DNA of 64,000 bases. Origin: Rhodobiaceae bacterium. GTDB lineage: Bacteria; Pseudomonadota; Alphaproteobacteria; RS24. Numbering within the stretch: position 1 is the stretch's first letter; the number at the start of each line of letters is the position of its first letter. The position numbers and the translations under genes are program-made. Shown in pieces: positions 17,625 to 27,732 of the stretch. Under the pieces are notes generated by a model. It was not told the origin of the DNA. It was given only the letters and a program-made list of their open reading frames with translations, and made no database searches. Location: contig JAHEIG010000003.1 of the NCBI GenBank assembly GCA_024639515.1, forward strand, positions 1 to 64,000, read 5' to 3'.

Positions 17625-19892
17625 ATGAGCAGTAACGATAAAAGCTTCACAGATCAGGAAGCTCTGAGATTTCACACACGCGGCAAGCCCGGCAAATTGG
17701 AGATTAATCCAACCAAGCCGATGGCAACCCAGCGCGACCTTTCACTTGCCTATTCGCCGGGCGTGGCGGCGCCTGTTCAAGCCATCGCTGAAACCCCTGA
17801 CAGCTCATATGATTACACCTCGCGCGGCAATATGGTTGCGGTTATTTCCAACGGCACGGCGATTCTCGGCCTCGGCAATCTCGGCGCGCTGGCCTCTAAG
17901 CCGGTGATGGAAGGCAAGGCGGTTTTGTTCAAACGCTTCGCCGATGTCGACTCGATTGACTTGGAAGTCGACACCGAAGACCCAGACGCTTTTGTCGATG
18001 CGGTGAAACATCTTGGCCCATCCTTCGGCGGGATTAACCTCGAAGACATTAAAGCACCCGATTGCTTCATCATCGAGCAGCAATTGCGCGAGCTGATGGA
18101 TATTCCGGTATTCCACGACGACCAGCACGGCACAGCGATTATTTGCGCCGCTGGTCTGATCAACGCGCTGCACCTAACGGGGCGCGATATTAAAGATATC
18201 AAAGTCGCGGTGAACGGTGCCGGTTCGGCCGGTATTGCTTGCCTTGAATTGATTAAAGCCATGGGTCTGCCAGCCGATAATGCGGTTTTGTGCGACACGA
18301 AAGGGGTGATTTATAAGGGCCGCAAAGAAGGCATGAACCAGTGGAAGTCTGCCCACGCCGCCAACACCCAAGACCGCACGCTGAAAGATGCGATGCAGGG
18401 CGCCGATGTGTTCCTCGGCCTATCGGTGAAAGGCGCGGTGACGCCAGAGATGGTCGCCTCCATGGCTGACAACCCGATTATTTTCGCCATGGCCAATCCA
18501 GACCCAGAGATTACGCCGGAAGAAGTCGCCGCCGTGCGCGACGACGCGATTATGGCGACCGGCCGCTCGGACTATCCGAACCAAGTGAACAATGTTCTCG
18601 GCTTCCCGTATATTTTCCGTGGCGCACTGGATGTGCGCGCCCGTACGATTAATGATGCGATGAAAATTGCCTGCGCCGAAGCCTTGGCGATGCTGGCGCG
18701 CGAAGATGTGCCGGATGAAGTGGCCGCCGCTTATCAAGGCGAGCGCCCGCGCTTTGGCCCGCGTTATATTATCCCGGTGCCGTTTGACCCGCGCCTGATT
18801 ACCGATATTCCAGTCGCCGTGGCGCGTGCCGCCATGGATAGCGGTGTGGCGCGTGCGCCGATTGTCGATATGGAAGCCTATCGCCATCGTTTGACCGCGC
18901 GTCTCGACCCAGCCGCCAGCTCATTGCAAATCATCATGAATAAGTCGAAGCAAAACGGCAAACGGATGATTTTCGCAGAAGGCGAGCAAGAGCAGGTTAT
19001 TCGTGCAGCGATTGCCTATAAAGATCTCGGTCTCGGTGAGCCTATTCTCATCGGCACGGAAGATATTGTGCGCCACAATATGGCCGAGCTTGGCCTCGAG
19101 TCGCGCACCGACATTGAAATCCGCGACACGCGCACGGCGCCGCAAATCGATGAATATGCCAATTTCCTGTATGAGAAATTGCAACGCCGTGGCCGCCTGC
19201 AACGCGACTGCGAGCGTCTGGTCAGCAATGACCGCAATATTTTCGGTGCCTGCGCGCTGAAACGCGGCGACGCTGATGCCATGGTCACCGGGGTGACGCG
19301 TTCTTACTCAATTACCCTCGAAGAAGTCTCGCAAGTGATTGAACCACGGGCCGGCCATCGTGTCATGGGCCTGTCGATGCTGATTAGCCGAGGCCGCACC
19401 GTCTTGGTCGCCGACACTAATGTGATCGACATGCCAAGCGCTGAAGAACTGGCTGATATTGCCTGCCAAAGTGCCGCCGCTGCCCGCGCCTTGGGCCACG
19501 AGCCGCGGGTTGCCATGTTGGCCTATTCGACCTTCGGCCATCCGGAGGGCGACCGCTCAGTGTATGTCCGCGAAGCGGTGCGCTTGCTCGACGAGCGCGG
19601 CGTCGACTTTGAATATGAAGGTGAAATGGCGGCCGATGTGGCGCTCAACCGCGAGGCGATGAAACGCTACCCGTTCTGCCGCCTGACAGAGCCAGCCAAT
19701 ATCCTGATTATGCCAGCCATTCACTCGGCCTCTATTTCAACCAAAATGCTGGAAGAACTGGGCGGTGCCACATTGCTCGGGCCGCTGCTGATTGGTCTTG
19801 AGAAACCGGTGCAGATTGCCCGTATCGGCGCCACCGCGACCGAGGTTTTGAACATGGCCGCCATCGCTGCCTATGGTTTGGAAACCATCTAG
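17625..19892 (+). CDS. maeB: NADP-dependent malic enzyme with C-terminal phosphotransacetylase-like domain
   Basis: A 755-residue MaeB. The malic enzyme half (residues about 1-430) has LAYSPGVAAPVQAIAE, the metal/substrate region PVFHDDQHGTAIICAAGLINAL and the nucleotide-binding VAVNGAGSAGIACLELI. The second half (from about 435) is the phosphotransacetylase-like domain (KRMIFAEGEQEQVIRAA...), which in this family is regulatory, responding to acetyl-CoA, not catalytic. It decarboxylates malate to pyruvate with NADPH production. AGGGACGGCG precedes the ATG. It is convergent with comM with only 7 nt between. Confidence 0.95.
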   Translation: MSSNDKSFTDQEALRFHTRGKPGKLEINPTKPMATQRDLSLAYSPGVAAPVQAIAETPDSSYDYTSRGNMVAVISNGTAILGLGNLGALASKPVMEGKAVLFKRFADVDSIDLEVDTEDPDAFVDAVKHLGPSFGGINLEDIKAPDCFIIEQQLRELMDIPVFHDDQHGTAIICAAGLINALHLTGRDIKDIKVAVNGAGSAGIACLELIKAMGLPADNAVLCDTKGVIYKGRKEGMNQWKSAHAANTQDRTLKDAMQGADVFLGLSVKGAVTPEMVASMADNPIIFAMANPDPEITPEEVAAVRDDAIMATGRSDYPNQVNNVLGFPYIFRGALDVRARTINDAMKIACAEALAMLAREDVPDEVAAAYQGERPRFGPRYIIPVPFDPRLITDIPVAVARAAMDSGVARAPIVDMEAYRHRLTARLDPAASSLQIIMNKSKQNGKRMIFAEGEQEQVIRAAIAYKDLGLGEPILIGTEDIVRHNMAELGLESRTDIEIRDTRTAPQIDEYANFLYEKLQRRGRLQRDCERLVSNDRNIFGACALKRGDADAMVTGVTRSYSITLEEVSQVIEPRAGHRVMGLSMLISRGRTVLVADTNVIDMPSAEELADIACQSAAAARALGHEPRVAMLAYSTFGHPEGDRSVYVREAVRLLDERGVDFEYEGEMAADVALNREAMKRYPFCRLTEPANILIMPAIHSASISTKMLEELGGATLLGPLLIGLEKPVQIARIGATATEVLNMAAIAAYGLETI

Positions 19893-19899
19893 CCGGCTT

Positions 19900-21279
19900 T
19901 CACGTTTTCGCAACACTGGCCAGCCGCCGCCACGCCATCGCTGTGGCGATATCGCTGCGACCAATTTCTGCCCGCGACGATAAATCTGCCAGCGTAAGTG
20001 CCACCCGCAAGATGCGGTTAAAGCCGCGCGCCGTCACCGCGCTTTCTTCGACCAGATGATCGAGAATGCCCTGACCGGCTTGGTCGGGGCGGGCGGTGGC
20101 GCGCAGGCGGTCACCATCGAGCCGAGCATTGAGGCAACCTTGCCGGTCGATCTGGCGTTGCCGTGCCGCCACCACACGCGCCGCAATCTCAGCGCTGTTC
20201 TCGCCTTTTTCATCGCCAATCATTTTCGCCAGCGACACGGGCGGCACATCAATGCGAATATCAAAGTGGTCGAGCAGCGGGCCGGACACGCGGGCGAGGT
20301 AATCTTGCCGACACAAGGGGAGGCGGTGGCACGCCAAATCGGCATCATCGGCATGCCCACAGCGGCATGGGTTCATCGCCGCCACCAATTGAAACTGCGC
20401 CTGATAGCTGACATGAGCATCGGCCCGCGCCACCTCAACGCGGCCTGTTTCTATCGGCTGGCGCAAAGCATCCAAGGCTTGGTGCGAGAACTCGGGCAAT
20501 TCATCGAGAAACAAAACCCCCGTATGGGCCAAGGAAATCTCGCCCGGCTTGGCCAGACGTCCGCCACCAACCAATGCCGCCAAACTGGCCGAATGATGCG
20601 GCGCGCGAAACGAGCGCTGATTGGCCATGCGCACCCCGCCACGGCGACTGGACAGGCTTTCAATAATACTGATTTCCAAACGCTCCGCCGGTGACAAGGT
20701 CGGCAACAAGCTGGGCAGGCGCGCCGCCAGCATGGATTTTCCTGCCCCGGGCGGGCCGCTCATCAATAAGTTATGGCCACCTGCCGCGGTCACCTCCAGG
20801 GCCAAACGCGATTGCTGCTGGCCGCGAATATCGGCCATGTCCGGATGCGGGGTTTCTGGAGCCGGATCCTCAGGCGCCGGTGGTGGTAACAATTGGCTGC
20901 CGCGCAAATGATTAATCGCCTGCAGAATATCCGGCGCCGCGACAATCCCCGGTTGCTCGCCCATCACCACATGGCCATCAATATCAGCCTGCGCCAAGCC
21001 GCCCATAGAGACAATCAAGCCAAGCGCGATGGGCAAATCATAATGGCTGCCTTCTTTCGGCAAATCGGCTGGTGACAAATTAATCGTGATGCGCTCATGC
21101 GGCAGGCCGAGACCAATCGCCGCCAATGCAGACCGCACCCGCTCGCGGCTTTCGGCAACCGATTTATCGGGCAGGCCGACAACCGTGAAAGCGTTCTGCC
21201 CCGGTGCCAGATGCACTTGCACATCAATCGGCAAGGCCTCGACGCCGCTAAAAGCTATTGTTTGAATATGCGCAACCAT
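19900..21279 (-). CDS. comM: ComM/YifB-family Mg-chelatase-like AAA+ ATPase with internal gap
   Basis: An AAA+ protein beginning MVAHIQTIAFSGVEALPIDVQVHL with the ChlI-like domain ITINLSPADLPKEGSHYDLPIALGLI, then Walker A SGPPGAGKSMLAARLP and the C-terminal Mg_chelatase_C. ComM is a branch-migration helicase in natural transformation. The protein is 459 residues against roughly 505 usual. The text goes from HVVMGE straight to QPGIVAAPDILQAINHLRG, so the expected stretch of about 45 residues (the GELxLdG...GvLpaa...P..n..EA segment) is missing in frame. The ATPase half looks intact. Whether the shortened protein works is unknown. Confidence 0.9.
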   Translation of the reverse strand: MVAHIQTIAFSGVEALPIDVQVHLAPGQNAFTVVGLPDKSVAESRERVRSALAAIGLGLPHERITINLSPADLPKEGSHYDLPIALGLIVSMGGLAQADIDGHVVMGEQPGIVAAPDILQAINHLRGSQLLPPPAPEDPAPETPHPDMADIRGQQQSRLALEVTAAGGHNLLMSGPPGAGKSMLAARLPSLLPTLSPAERLEISIIESLSSRRGGVRMANQRSFRAPHHSASLAALVGGGRLAKPGEISLAHTGVLFLDELPEFSHQALDALRQPIETGRVEVARADAHVSYQAQFQLVAAMNPCRCGHADDADLACHRLPLCRQDYLARVSGPLLDHFDIRIDVPPVSLAKMIGDEKGENSAEIAARVVAARQRQIDRQGCLNARLDGDRLRATARPDQAGQGILDHLVEESAVTARGFNRILRVALTLADLSSRAEIGRSDIATAMAWRRLASVAKT

Positions 21280-21392
21280 TGTTTTTCTTCTTTAATCGAC
21301 CTTAGGCACATTCTCTTTGACGAACAAGCTTTATGGCCAACAGCTGCGCCGGGCGCCGCGTCAACAAAAACAACAGGGCTGAAAATGTGCGG

Positions 21393-22334
21393 CTAAGCGC
21401 GGCGTGCCTCAATCGCGTCCCAAATCAGGGCGCCAATATCAGGCCCGCCAAAGGCTTGGATTTCACGAATACAGGTCGGCGAGGTGACGTTAATCTCCGT
21501 CAGATGCTCGCCAATAATATCAATGCCAGCAAAAATAATTCCCAGCTCGCGCAGGCGCGGGCCAATAGCGGCGGCGATTTCCAAATCGCGGTCGCTCAGG
21601 CCAATGGCTTCTGGCGTGCCGCCAACATGCACATTGGCGCGGGCATCGCCCTCAGCCGGGATGCGGTTAAGCGCGCCGACGGCTTCACCTTCAACGAGGA
21701 TGACCCGCTTATCACCGGCCCGCACATCGGGCAGATATTGTTGCGCGATCACCGGCTCGCGGCTATCGGTCAAAAACATATCCAATAGCGAACCGAAATT
21801 TTCGTCGCCCTGACGGACCCGGAAAATACCGGCCCCGCCATTGCCGAATACCGGCTTCAAAATAACATCGCCAAATTCTTGGCGGAAATTCTCCAACGCG
21901 GCGCGGTCGCGGGTCATTAAGGTCGGCGGCAGCAGGCCAGCAAACTCGACGGGGAAAATTTTCTCCGGCGCATTGCGCACCGAGGCCGGATCATTAACCA
22001 CCAATGTGTGCGGGTGCACGCGCTCGAGAAAATGCGTCGCCGAAATATAATGCATGTCAAAAGGCGGGTCTTGCCGCATCAGGATGACATCGACATCGCG
22101 CAAATTGGTCACCACCGCCTCGCCCAATTGATAATGCGCGCCAATTTCATCGGCCACTTTCAAAGGTTGAATGGCGGCGCTGACATCGCCATCGCGCATG
22201 GCCAGGCGGTCTGGCTCGTAGTAGAATAAGTCATGGCCGCGCTTTTGCGCTTCCAGCGCCAGCGCGAAACTCGTGTCGCCACGAATATCAATGCCGCTTA
22301 TCGGGTCCATTTGCAGGGCAACACGCAAAACCAT
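21393..22334 (-). CDS. gshB: Glutathione synthetase
   Basis: An ATP-grasp ligase joining gamma-glutamylcysteine and glycine. The N-terminus [42 protein letters not shown] matches GshB, so I start at the ATG 22334, which has AAAGGAC upstream (313 residues). The track start at 22424 adds 30 unrelated residues and would run into yraN. ATP-binding loop [14 protein letters not shown] and C-terminal [16 protein letters not shown] are present. The yraN-gshB order is common in proteobacteria. Confidence 0.95.
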   Translation of the reverse strand: MVLRVALQMDPISGIDIRGDTSFALALEAQKRGHDLFYYEPDRLAMRDGDVSAAIQPLKVADEIGAHYQLGEAVVTNLRDVDVILMRQDPPFDMHYISATHFLERVHPHTLVVNDPASVRNAPEKIFPVEFAGLLPPTLMTRDRAALENFRQEFGDVILKPVFGNGGAGIFRVRQGDENFGSLLDMFLTDSREPVIAQQYLPDVRAGDKRVILVEGEAVGALNRIPAEGDARANVHVGGTPEAIGLSDRDLEIAAAIGPRLRELGIIFAGIDIIGEHLTEINVTSPTCIREIQAFGGPDIGALIWDAIEARRA

Positions 22335-22411
22335 AGAAAGTCCTTTCACCGTCTGTGGCGACACTTTCCCCGAAATCGCGGCTTTGCTCAAGAGCCAAGA
22401 TGCGGTTTCTC

Positions 22412-22687
22412 TCAAAACCGCCAAACCGCTTTAAGATGGCGCGGCCAGCCAAACCGCCTCATGCCGATAAAATCGAACCGCCACACCATCTCCTGCGCGC
22501 CTTTATGGCGGGCCACGAAAGCCTGCGCCGCCGCGCCGATGCGTTGCCATTGGGTTGGCGATGAGGCGCTGCGCTTGCCGGCCGATATGCGATAGCCCTT
22601 CAGGCGTAAAACCCATGCCGCCAGTGTTTCAGCGTGACGGCCTGTCTTTTGCGCCTTTTGGCGCAGGTGCTTGTTGTTTTTGTTCAC
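22412..22687 (-). CDS. YraN/UPF0102-family protein lacking its conserved core
   Basis: A 91-residue ORF with a GTG start. The first part ([19 protein letters not shown]) and the last part ([17 protein letters not shown]...WRFDFIGM...[11 protein letters not shown]) match the two ends of YraN, a small restriction-endonuclease-fold protein of about 120 residues. The middle, which in the family carries the GEIDLIA...VFVEVK nuclease-like motif, is replaced by 11 residues ([10 protein letters not shown]). The reading frame is kept. The gene is therefore probably non-functional as a nuclease, or the site is an assembly artefact. It overlaps rsmI by 59 nt, as linked genes of this pair often do. Confidence 0.7.
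   Translation of the reverse strand: MNKNNKHLRQKAQKTGRHAETLAAWVLRLKGYRISAGKRSASSPTQWQRIGAAAQAFVARHKGAQEMVWRFDFIGMRRFGWPRHLKAVWRF
22558..22589 (+). repeat. 32-nt exact repeat, copy 1 (inside yraN join)
   Basis: GCGATGAGGCGCTGCGCTTG followed by CCGGCCGATATG is identical over 32 nt to 56064-56095 in mnmG, in the same plus-strand orientation. Here it covers the point where yraN has lost its core, on the strand opposite to the gene. The flanking bases differ on both sides (g/c before, c/g after). Confidence 0.9.
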
Positions 22688-23564
22688 CGTGTTCGGGGCT
22701 TTCTGCGGTCAAAAGAAGTGCGCGATTATAAACGATTTTGCGTTTCTGGTCGGTTTGCGCGGTCACGGCTTTCACCGCATCGCGCAGGCTCATGGTCTCG
22801 AGCGCCTTGTGCAATGCGGTATCAATCGCCGCCTCAAGCGCCTGCGCGTCTTGCGGCTGGGCGGCACGCGCGCCGACCATCACCACCAACTCACCGCGTG
22901 GCGGCGTGATTTCAAATTGCGCCGCGAGATCGCCTGCCGTGCCAAAAATGGTTTCTTCGAATTTCTTGGTCAATTCGCGCGCCACCGCCACCTCGCGCGG
23001 GCCGAGCACGGTGTCGATATCGGCCAATGTTTTAGCAGCTCGTTTGGCGCTTTCGAAAAACACCAGCGTGCCGTCATAGGCTTCGAGCTTGTGCAACGCC
23101 TTTTGGCGGGCCGCTTGTTTGGGCGGCAGAAAGCCGAAAAAACTAAATTGATCAGTCGCCAAGCCAGCAATGCTGAGCGCCGCAATCGGGGCCGACGGGC
23201 CGGGAATGGCGAACACCTCGTGGCCGGCAGCGCGGGCGGCGCGCACCAGCGGCATGCCGGGGTCAGAGATGAGCGGTGTGCCAGCATCGCTAATCAGCGC
23301 CACCGCCTCGCCTTGTTCGAGCTGGCGCAAAATACGCGGCCGCATTTCCTGCGCATTGTGTTCGTGATAGGCACGGCGCGGCGTGGCGATATTGTGCAAT
23401 GTCATCAGCTTGCCGCTGGTCCGCGTATCTTCGCAATAAATCACCGTGGCGGCGGATAAAATGTCCAACGCCCGCAAGGTGATGTCGCGCGCATTGCCGA
23501 GCGGCGTTGCCACAATATAGAGGCCAGCCGGTAGGCCGGTGGATTGAATGTCTGCGTCTCGCAT
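22629..23564 (-). CDS. rsmI: 16S rRNA (cytidine(1402)-2'-O)-methyltransferase RsmI
   Basis: A 311-residue tetrapyrrole-methylase-fold enzyme. LYIVATPLGNARDITLRALDILSAATVIYCEDTRTSGKLM and ALISDAGTPLISDPGMPLVRAARAAGHEVFAIPGPSAPIAALSIAGLATDQFSFFGFLPPK are diagnostic. It methylates the 2'-O of C1402 with SAM. It is divergent from the lpoA-like gene and upstream of yraN-gshB on the same strand, the common proteobacterial rsmI-yraN cluster. Confidence 0.96.
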   Translation of the reverse strand: MRDADIQSTGLPAGLYIVATPLGNARDITLRALDILSAATVIYCEDTRTSGKLMTLHNIATPRRAYHEHNAQEMRPRILRQLEQGEAVALISDAGTPLISDPGMPLVRAARAAGHEVFAIPGPSAPIAALSIAGLATDQFSFFGFLPPKQAARQKALHKLEAYDGTLVFFESAKRAAKTLADIDTVLGPREVAVARELTKKFEETIFGTAGDLAAQFEITPPRGELVVMVGARAAQPQDAQALEAAIDTALHKALETMSLRDAVKAVTAQTDQKRKIVYNRALLLTAESPEHGEQKQQAPAPKGAKDRPSR

Positions 23565-23730
23565 GTGCCTAGAAAACGGCTGTTTTGCGTTTAAGGCAAG
23601 CCTAAAGGCGCACCTGTTCAGGCTAACGCATTTCTGCCTTATTTCTCAGGCAGGTTTACTTATGCTTGGCGGGCGGATAATTTGATCTGCAACAGGGTCT
23701 CCCGCGCACAGCCCAATCAGGAGTCATTCG

Positions 23731-25263
23731 GTGACAGCACGCCCCATATCCAACGCCCGCCAACCGCGCCGATTTATCCGGCCAATATTGCTGGTGACGG
23801 CGCTGGCCTTTGCCTTGGGGGCCTGCGCCGCGCCGTCCACTGATTATAGCCCGCGCTCAACCAACGCCCGCCCCGCCACATTGGCGCCGAAGCCGAACCA
23901 GAGACCGATTGTCCCGATTGATGTGCGCGACTTCCCGCCACCGTTTGAGCGCCCGCCTGGATCGGTGACGATTTCGCTCTTATTGCCAATGACCGACGCC
24001 CGCGACAATGTGCGGACCTTGGCGGCTGATTTGTTCAACGCCGCCCAGCTGGCGGTGTTTGACGCCGGTCAGCCGAATATTGTTATTCGCCTGCACGACA
24101 CGAAAGGCACGCCGCAAGGCGCCGAACATGCCGCCAAAGAAGCGGTGGCGGCTGAGGCCGATATTATTGTCGGGCCGCTTTTCGCGGACTCGGTGCGGTC
24201 CGTCGGCCCGGTGCTGGTCGGCCGCGATATTCCGGCATTGGTATTTTCCAATGACCGCACGGCGCGCACGCAAAATGTCTGGCTCTTGGGGTTTTTGCCA
24301 GAAGACAATATTAACCGAGTGATTATTGAGAGCATCTCGCAAGGGCTGACGCGGTTTGGCGCGCTGGTGCCGGAAGGCCCATATGGTGAGGTGCTGCTGC
24401 AACAATTCAGCAGCCGCGTGACCCGCTTTGGCGGCGAGATTATTCAAGCCGAGCGCTATCCGCCCGACGCCAAAGGCATGTTTGATCCGGTGCGCCGTCT
24501 GGCCCGCTTTGACCGCCGCACGCAAGCCCATGCGGATGAGCTGGCCCGGCTCACCGAAGAAGCCCGACGTCTGGCCGAGCCGGACACGCCAGATGAGGGT
24601 TTATTCTCCAGCCTGCGCGACAAAGCCCCCGAATTGGTCACCGCCTATGAGGAGCTGAAACGCTCCGAGACGTTGGGCGATATTCCCTATGATGTGGTGT
24701 TCATGCCAGAAGGTGGCTTGGCCCTGCGCAAGCTGGCGCCGCTGCTGCCTTATTTCGACATTGACCCGAAGCTGGTGAAATTTATCGGCTCTGGCCTGTG
24801 GGATGACCCGAAACTGTCGCAAGAACCACCGCTGCATGGCGGCTGGTACGCGGCCCCCGACCCGCAGCTTTGGGTCGGCTATCAGGCGCGCTATGAAAAG
24901 CTATTCGACCGCCCGGCGCCGCGCCTGTCGAGCATCTCTTATGACGCGGTTAGTCTGGCCATTCGTCTGTCAATGATTAACCCGATTGACCCATTCGCCC
25001 GCCAGTGGCTCACCGACCCGAACGGCTTTAGCGGGCTTGATGGAATTTTCCGCCTGACCCAAGGCGGCCTCAGCCAACGCGGCCTCGCCGTGCAACAAAT
25101 CGGCCCAAAAGCCCCGCGCACGGTCAGCCCGGCGGCGCAAAGTTTCGTGGTCTATGACCGCCGCCTGCAAGCCGCCGTCGCCTTGGCCGGCAGCCTGCAA
25201 GGAAACACCGCGCAAGCCGCATCACAAACCGACGCAGACGGCGCTACAATAATTCAGCAATAA
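23731..25263 (+). CDS. LpoA/LppC-type lipoprotein, putative penicillin-binding protein activator
   Basis: A 510-residue lipoprotein. The signal peptide is basic (ARQPRRFIRP), hydrophobic (ILLVTALAFALGA) and ends in a lipobox LGAC near residue 32. The mature part has a Leu/Ile/Val-binding-protein fold (VTISLLLPMTDARDNVRTLAADLFNAAQLAVFD, ADIIVGPLFADSVRSVGPVL). Alphaproteobacterial LppC proteins lie next to rsmI as here and are related to LpoA, which activates PBP1A from the outer membrane. Activity in this class is inferred. The start is GTG at 23731 with AGGAG upstream. The 3' end overlaps hemW by 20 nt, tail to tail. Confidence 0.88.
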   Translation: MTARPISNARQPRRFIRPILLVTALAFALGACAAPSTDYSPRSTNARPATLAPKPNQRPIVPIDVRDFPPPFERPPGSVTISLLLPMTDARDNVRTLAADLFNAAQLAVFDAGQPNIVIRLHDTKGTPQGAEHAAKEAVAAEADIIVGPLFADSVRSVGPVLVGRDIPALVFSNDRTARTQNVWLLGFLPEDNINRVIIESISQGLTRFGALVPEGPYGEVLLQQFSSRVTRFGGEIIQAERYPPDAKGMFDPVRRLARFDRRTQAHADELARLTEEARRLAEPDTPDEGLFSSLRDKAPELVTAYEELKRSETLGDIPYDVVFMPEGGLALRKLAPLLPYFDIDPKLVKFIGSGLWDDPKLSQEPPLHGGWYAAPDPQLWVGYQARYEKLFDRPAPRLSSISYDAVSLAIRLSMINPIDPFARQWLTDPNGFSGLDGIFRLTQGGLSQRGLAVQQIGPKAPRTVSPAAQSFVVYDRRLQAAVALAGSLQGNTAQAASQTDADGATIIQQ

Positions 25264-26425
25264 TATGGTCGAGCACCAAACGGCCTTGCGGCGTCGCCAC
25301 CAAATGGCTCGGCGTCAGCTGGATCAAGCCAGCCTCTTGCAGGCCGGCCAGCTTATCATTTTGCCCATCATCGAGCTGTAAACCGAGCTGTGAGAGGCGT
25401 TGTTTGGCGACGCCTTCGACCAAGCGCAGGCCGAGCATTAGTGCCTCGGCTTGGGTTTCCACTTCATCAAGGCGGTTATCCTCGGCCCAGCCATGGCCTT
25501 GCGCATCGACCTGCTGCAGCCATTGTTGCGGGGCGCGTGTGGCAATGGTGGCGCGGCGTCCGTGGGCATCACTCAAGCGGCCATGCGCGCCCGGCCCGAT
25601 ACCGAGATAATCATGGCCCTGCCAACTGCCGACATTGTGGCGACAAGCATGCCCGGGGCGGGCGTGGTTGGACACTTCATAAGCCGGCAGGCCAGCCTCG
25701 GCGCAGAGGGTTTGGGTTACTTCATAGAGGTCGACGGCGCTATCCTCGGCCGGGACTTCAAACCGACCCGCCGCGTAAAGCCGGTGAAACGGCGTGTCGG
25801 GTTCGATGGTCAATTGATACAGCGACACATGGTCGGGCTGCAACGCCAAGACCCGTTCAAGCTCGTCGCGCCACGCCGCCAAACTCTGGTCGGGGCGGGC
25901 ATAGATTAAATCCAACGACACGAAATCAAAAATCTCACGCGCCGCCGCATAGGCCTCCAGCGCATCACTGGCGCGATGGGTGCGGCCAAGAAACTTCAAC
26001 GCCGCGTCATCCAATGACTGCACACCGAGCGATAAGCGGGTGATGCCAGCCCCAGACAGGGCCGACAGTTGCTGATAGGCGGCGCTGACCGGATTGGCCT
26101 CGAGAGAAATTTCAGCATCGGCGGCAAGCCCCCAAAGCGCGTCGATTTCGGCGAGAATTTCAGCCACCAAGTCGGGCGGCATTAAAGACGGCGTGCCGCC
26201 GCCAAAAAACACCGTGTGCACCGGCCCGTCGGGGCGTTGGCTGGCGGCATAGCGCAATTCATCGCGATAGGCTTTGCGCCACGCATCGATCTGCAGCTCG
26301 CGCATCGGGTGCACATTGAAATCGCAATACGGGCATATGGCCGAGCAAAACGGCCAATGCAGATAAATACTCAGCTTGGGTAGGTCAGCCGCCAAAACAC
26401 TGCTCGACCAGTTGGATGAACGCAT
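25244..26425 (-). CDS. hemW: Heme chaperone HemW (radical-SAM, coproporphyrinogen-III-oxidase-like)
   Basis: A radical-SAM protein with [17 protein letters not shown] (C-x3-C-x2-C) near the N-terminus, [12 protein letters not shown], and [22 protein letters not shown], matching HemW more than HemN. HemW binds heme and is a proposed heme-transfer protein. The start is uncertain. I took the ATG at 26425, which overlaps rdgB by 41 nt. A TTG at 26395 is also possible, and the track start at 26473 overlaps rdgB by 89 nt. Confidence 0.93.
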   Translation of the reverse strand: MRSSNWSSSVLAADLPKLSIYLHWPFCSAICPYCDFNVHPMRELQIDAWRKAYRDELRYAASQRPDGPVHTVFFGGGTPSLMPPDLVAEILAEIDALWGLAADAEISLEANPVSAAYQQLSALSGAGITRLSLGVQSLDDAALKFLGRTHRASDALEAYAAAREIFDFVSLDLIYARPDQSLAAWRDELERVLALQPDHVSLYQLTIEPDTPFHRLYAAGRFEVPAEDSAVDLYEVTQTLCAEAGLPAYEVSNHARPGHACRHNVGSWQGHDYLGIGPGAHGRLSDAHGRRATIATRAPQQWLQQVDAQGHGWAEDNRLDEVETQAEALMLGLRLVEGVAKQRLSQLGLQLDDGQNDKLAGLQEAGLIQLTPSHLVATPQGRLVLDHIIAELL

Positions 26426-27002
26426 CGGCGCGATGCGAAATGGCGTGCTTGGCCTCTGGCTGCATTTCGCCAAAGGTCAGATCGCCGCCGAGCGGCAAGA
26501 ACATCGGGTCATAGCCAAACCCGTGAAGCCCACGCAGCGGCCACACTAATGTGCCATCCACCTTGCCTTCAAAACTTTCGACATGCCCGTCCGGCCACGC
26601 CAAAGACAGGGCGCAAATAAACGAGGCGGTGCGCGGCTCATCAGGTTTTTGCGCCAGCGCCATTTCGACCTTGTGCATGGCGAATTGGAAATCGCGCTCG
26701 CCGCTTGGCGTCTCGGCCCAGCGCGCCGAATAAATCCCAGGCGCCCCGTCCAGCGCATCAACCGCCAGACCACTATCATCGGCCAAAGCCGGTAGCCCGC
26801 TGACCGTCGCCGAGGCCAGCGCTTTCAATTCAGCATTGGCGATGAAAGTCAGGCCGGTTTCTTCCGGCTCCGCCAACCCCAAACTGCCAGCCCCTAGCGT
26901 TTCGACATTAAACGGCGCCAATAAATCGGCGATCTCGACCAGCTTGCCGCTATTATGTGAGGCAATTACGAGCTTCTCATCGGTGAATTGACGAACCGTC
27001 AT
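26385..27002 (-). CDS. rdgB: XTP/dITP diphosphatase (RdgB/HAM1)
   Basis: A 205-residue Maf/HAM1-fold pyrophosphatase that removes ITP and XTP from the nucleotide pool. Signatures: [18 protein letters not shown] at the N-terminus, [27 protein letters not shown], and [11 protein letters not shown] near the C-terminus. It follows rph by 4 nt and precedes hemW; rph-rdgB-hemW is a standard alphaproteobacterial order. Confidence 0.96.
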   Translation of the reverse strand: MTVRQFTDEKLVIASHNSGKLVEIADLLAPFNVETLGAGSLGLAEPEETGLTFIANAELKALASATVSGLPALADDSGLAVDALDGAPGIYSARWAETPSGERDFQFAMHKVEMALAQKPDEPRTASFICALSLAWPDGHVESFEGKVDGTLVWPLRGLHGFGYDPMFLPLGGDLTFGEMQPEAKHAISHRADAFIQLVEQCFGG

Positions 27003-27006
27003 CGTC

Positions 27007-27732
27007 TTACAGACCCACAGCCTGCTTCTGCAACGCCACCAATTCGGCGATGCCGTCTTTGGCCAGCTTCATCAGTTGCGCGAACTCGCCTTCGCCAAAA
27101 GCCGCGCCCTCAGCGGTGGCTTGGATTTCGACAATATCGCCCTTGCCGGTCATCACGAAATTGCCATCCGTATCGGCGACGCTGTCTTCGTCATAATCGA
27201 GGTCAGCTACTGGCAGGCCTTGATAAATCCCGCATGACAGGGCGGCGACCTGATCGCTGATGACGCCGTCGCCGACCTTGCCGGTTTCCTGCATCATCTT
27301 CACACACAGATAAAGCGCCACCCACGCGCCGGTAATCGACGCCGTGCGGGTGCCGCCATCGGCCTGAATGACATCGCAATCGAGGCTAATCTGGTTTTCG
27401 CCGAGCTTTTTCATATCAACCACGGCGCGCAGCGAACGACCAATCAGGCGTTGAATTTCTTGCGTCCGGCCCGACTGCTTGCCAGCATTGGCCTCGCGGC
27501 GCATACGCTCACCGGTCGAGCGCGGCAGCATGCCATATTCTGCCGTGACCCAGCCTTCACCGCGACCGCGCAACCATGGTGGCACGCGCTCCTCAAGGCT
27601 TGCGGTGCACAAAACATGGGTATCGCCAAATTTGATAAGGCACGAGCCTTCGGCGTGTTTCGACACATTGGTCTCGATAGAAACGGCGCGAAGTTGGGTG
27701 GCCTCACGGCCAGACGGACGGGTTACGGACAT
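27007..27732 (-). CDS. rph: Ribonuclease PH
   Basis: A phosphorolytic 3'-exoribonuclease trimming tRNA 3' ends. I start at the ATG 27732 ([17 protein letters not shown]), giving 241 residues, close to the E. coli enzyme; ACAGGAAAAT lies upstream. The track start at 27786 adds 18 residues with no homology I recognise. Motifs: [72 protein letters not shown]. Confidence 0.96.
   Translation of the reverse strand: MSVTRPSGREATQLRAVSIETNVSKHAEGSCLIKFGDTHVLCTASLEERVPPWLRGRGEGWVTAEYGMLPRSTGERMRREANAGKQSGRTQEIQRLIGRSLRAVVDMKKLGENQISLDCDVIQADGGTRTASITGAWVALYLCVKMMQETGKVGDGVISDQVAALSCGIYQGLPVADLDYDEDSVADTDGNFVMTGKGDIVEIQATAEGAAFGEGEFAQLMKLAKDGIAELVALQKQAVGL

Noticed and set aside
23634-23653. Inverted repeat CTGCCT-N8-AGGCAG between rsmI and the lpoA-like gene
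   Set aside because: Only six pairs and no following T run, in a divergent gap where a terminator is not expected.
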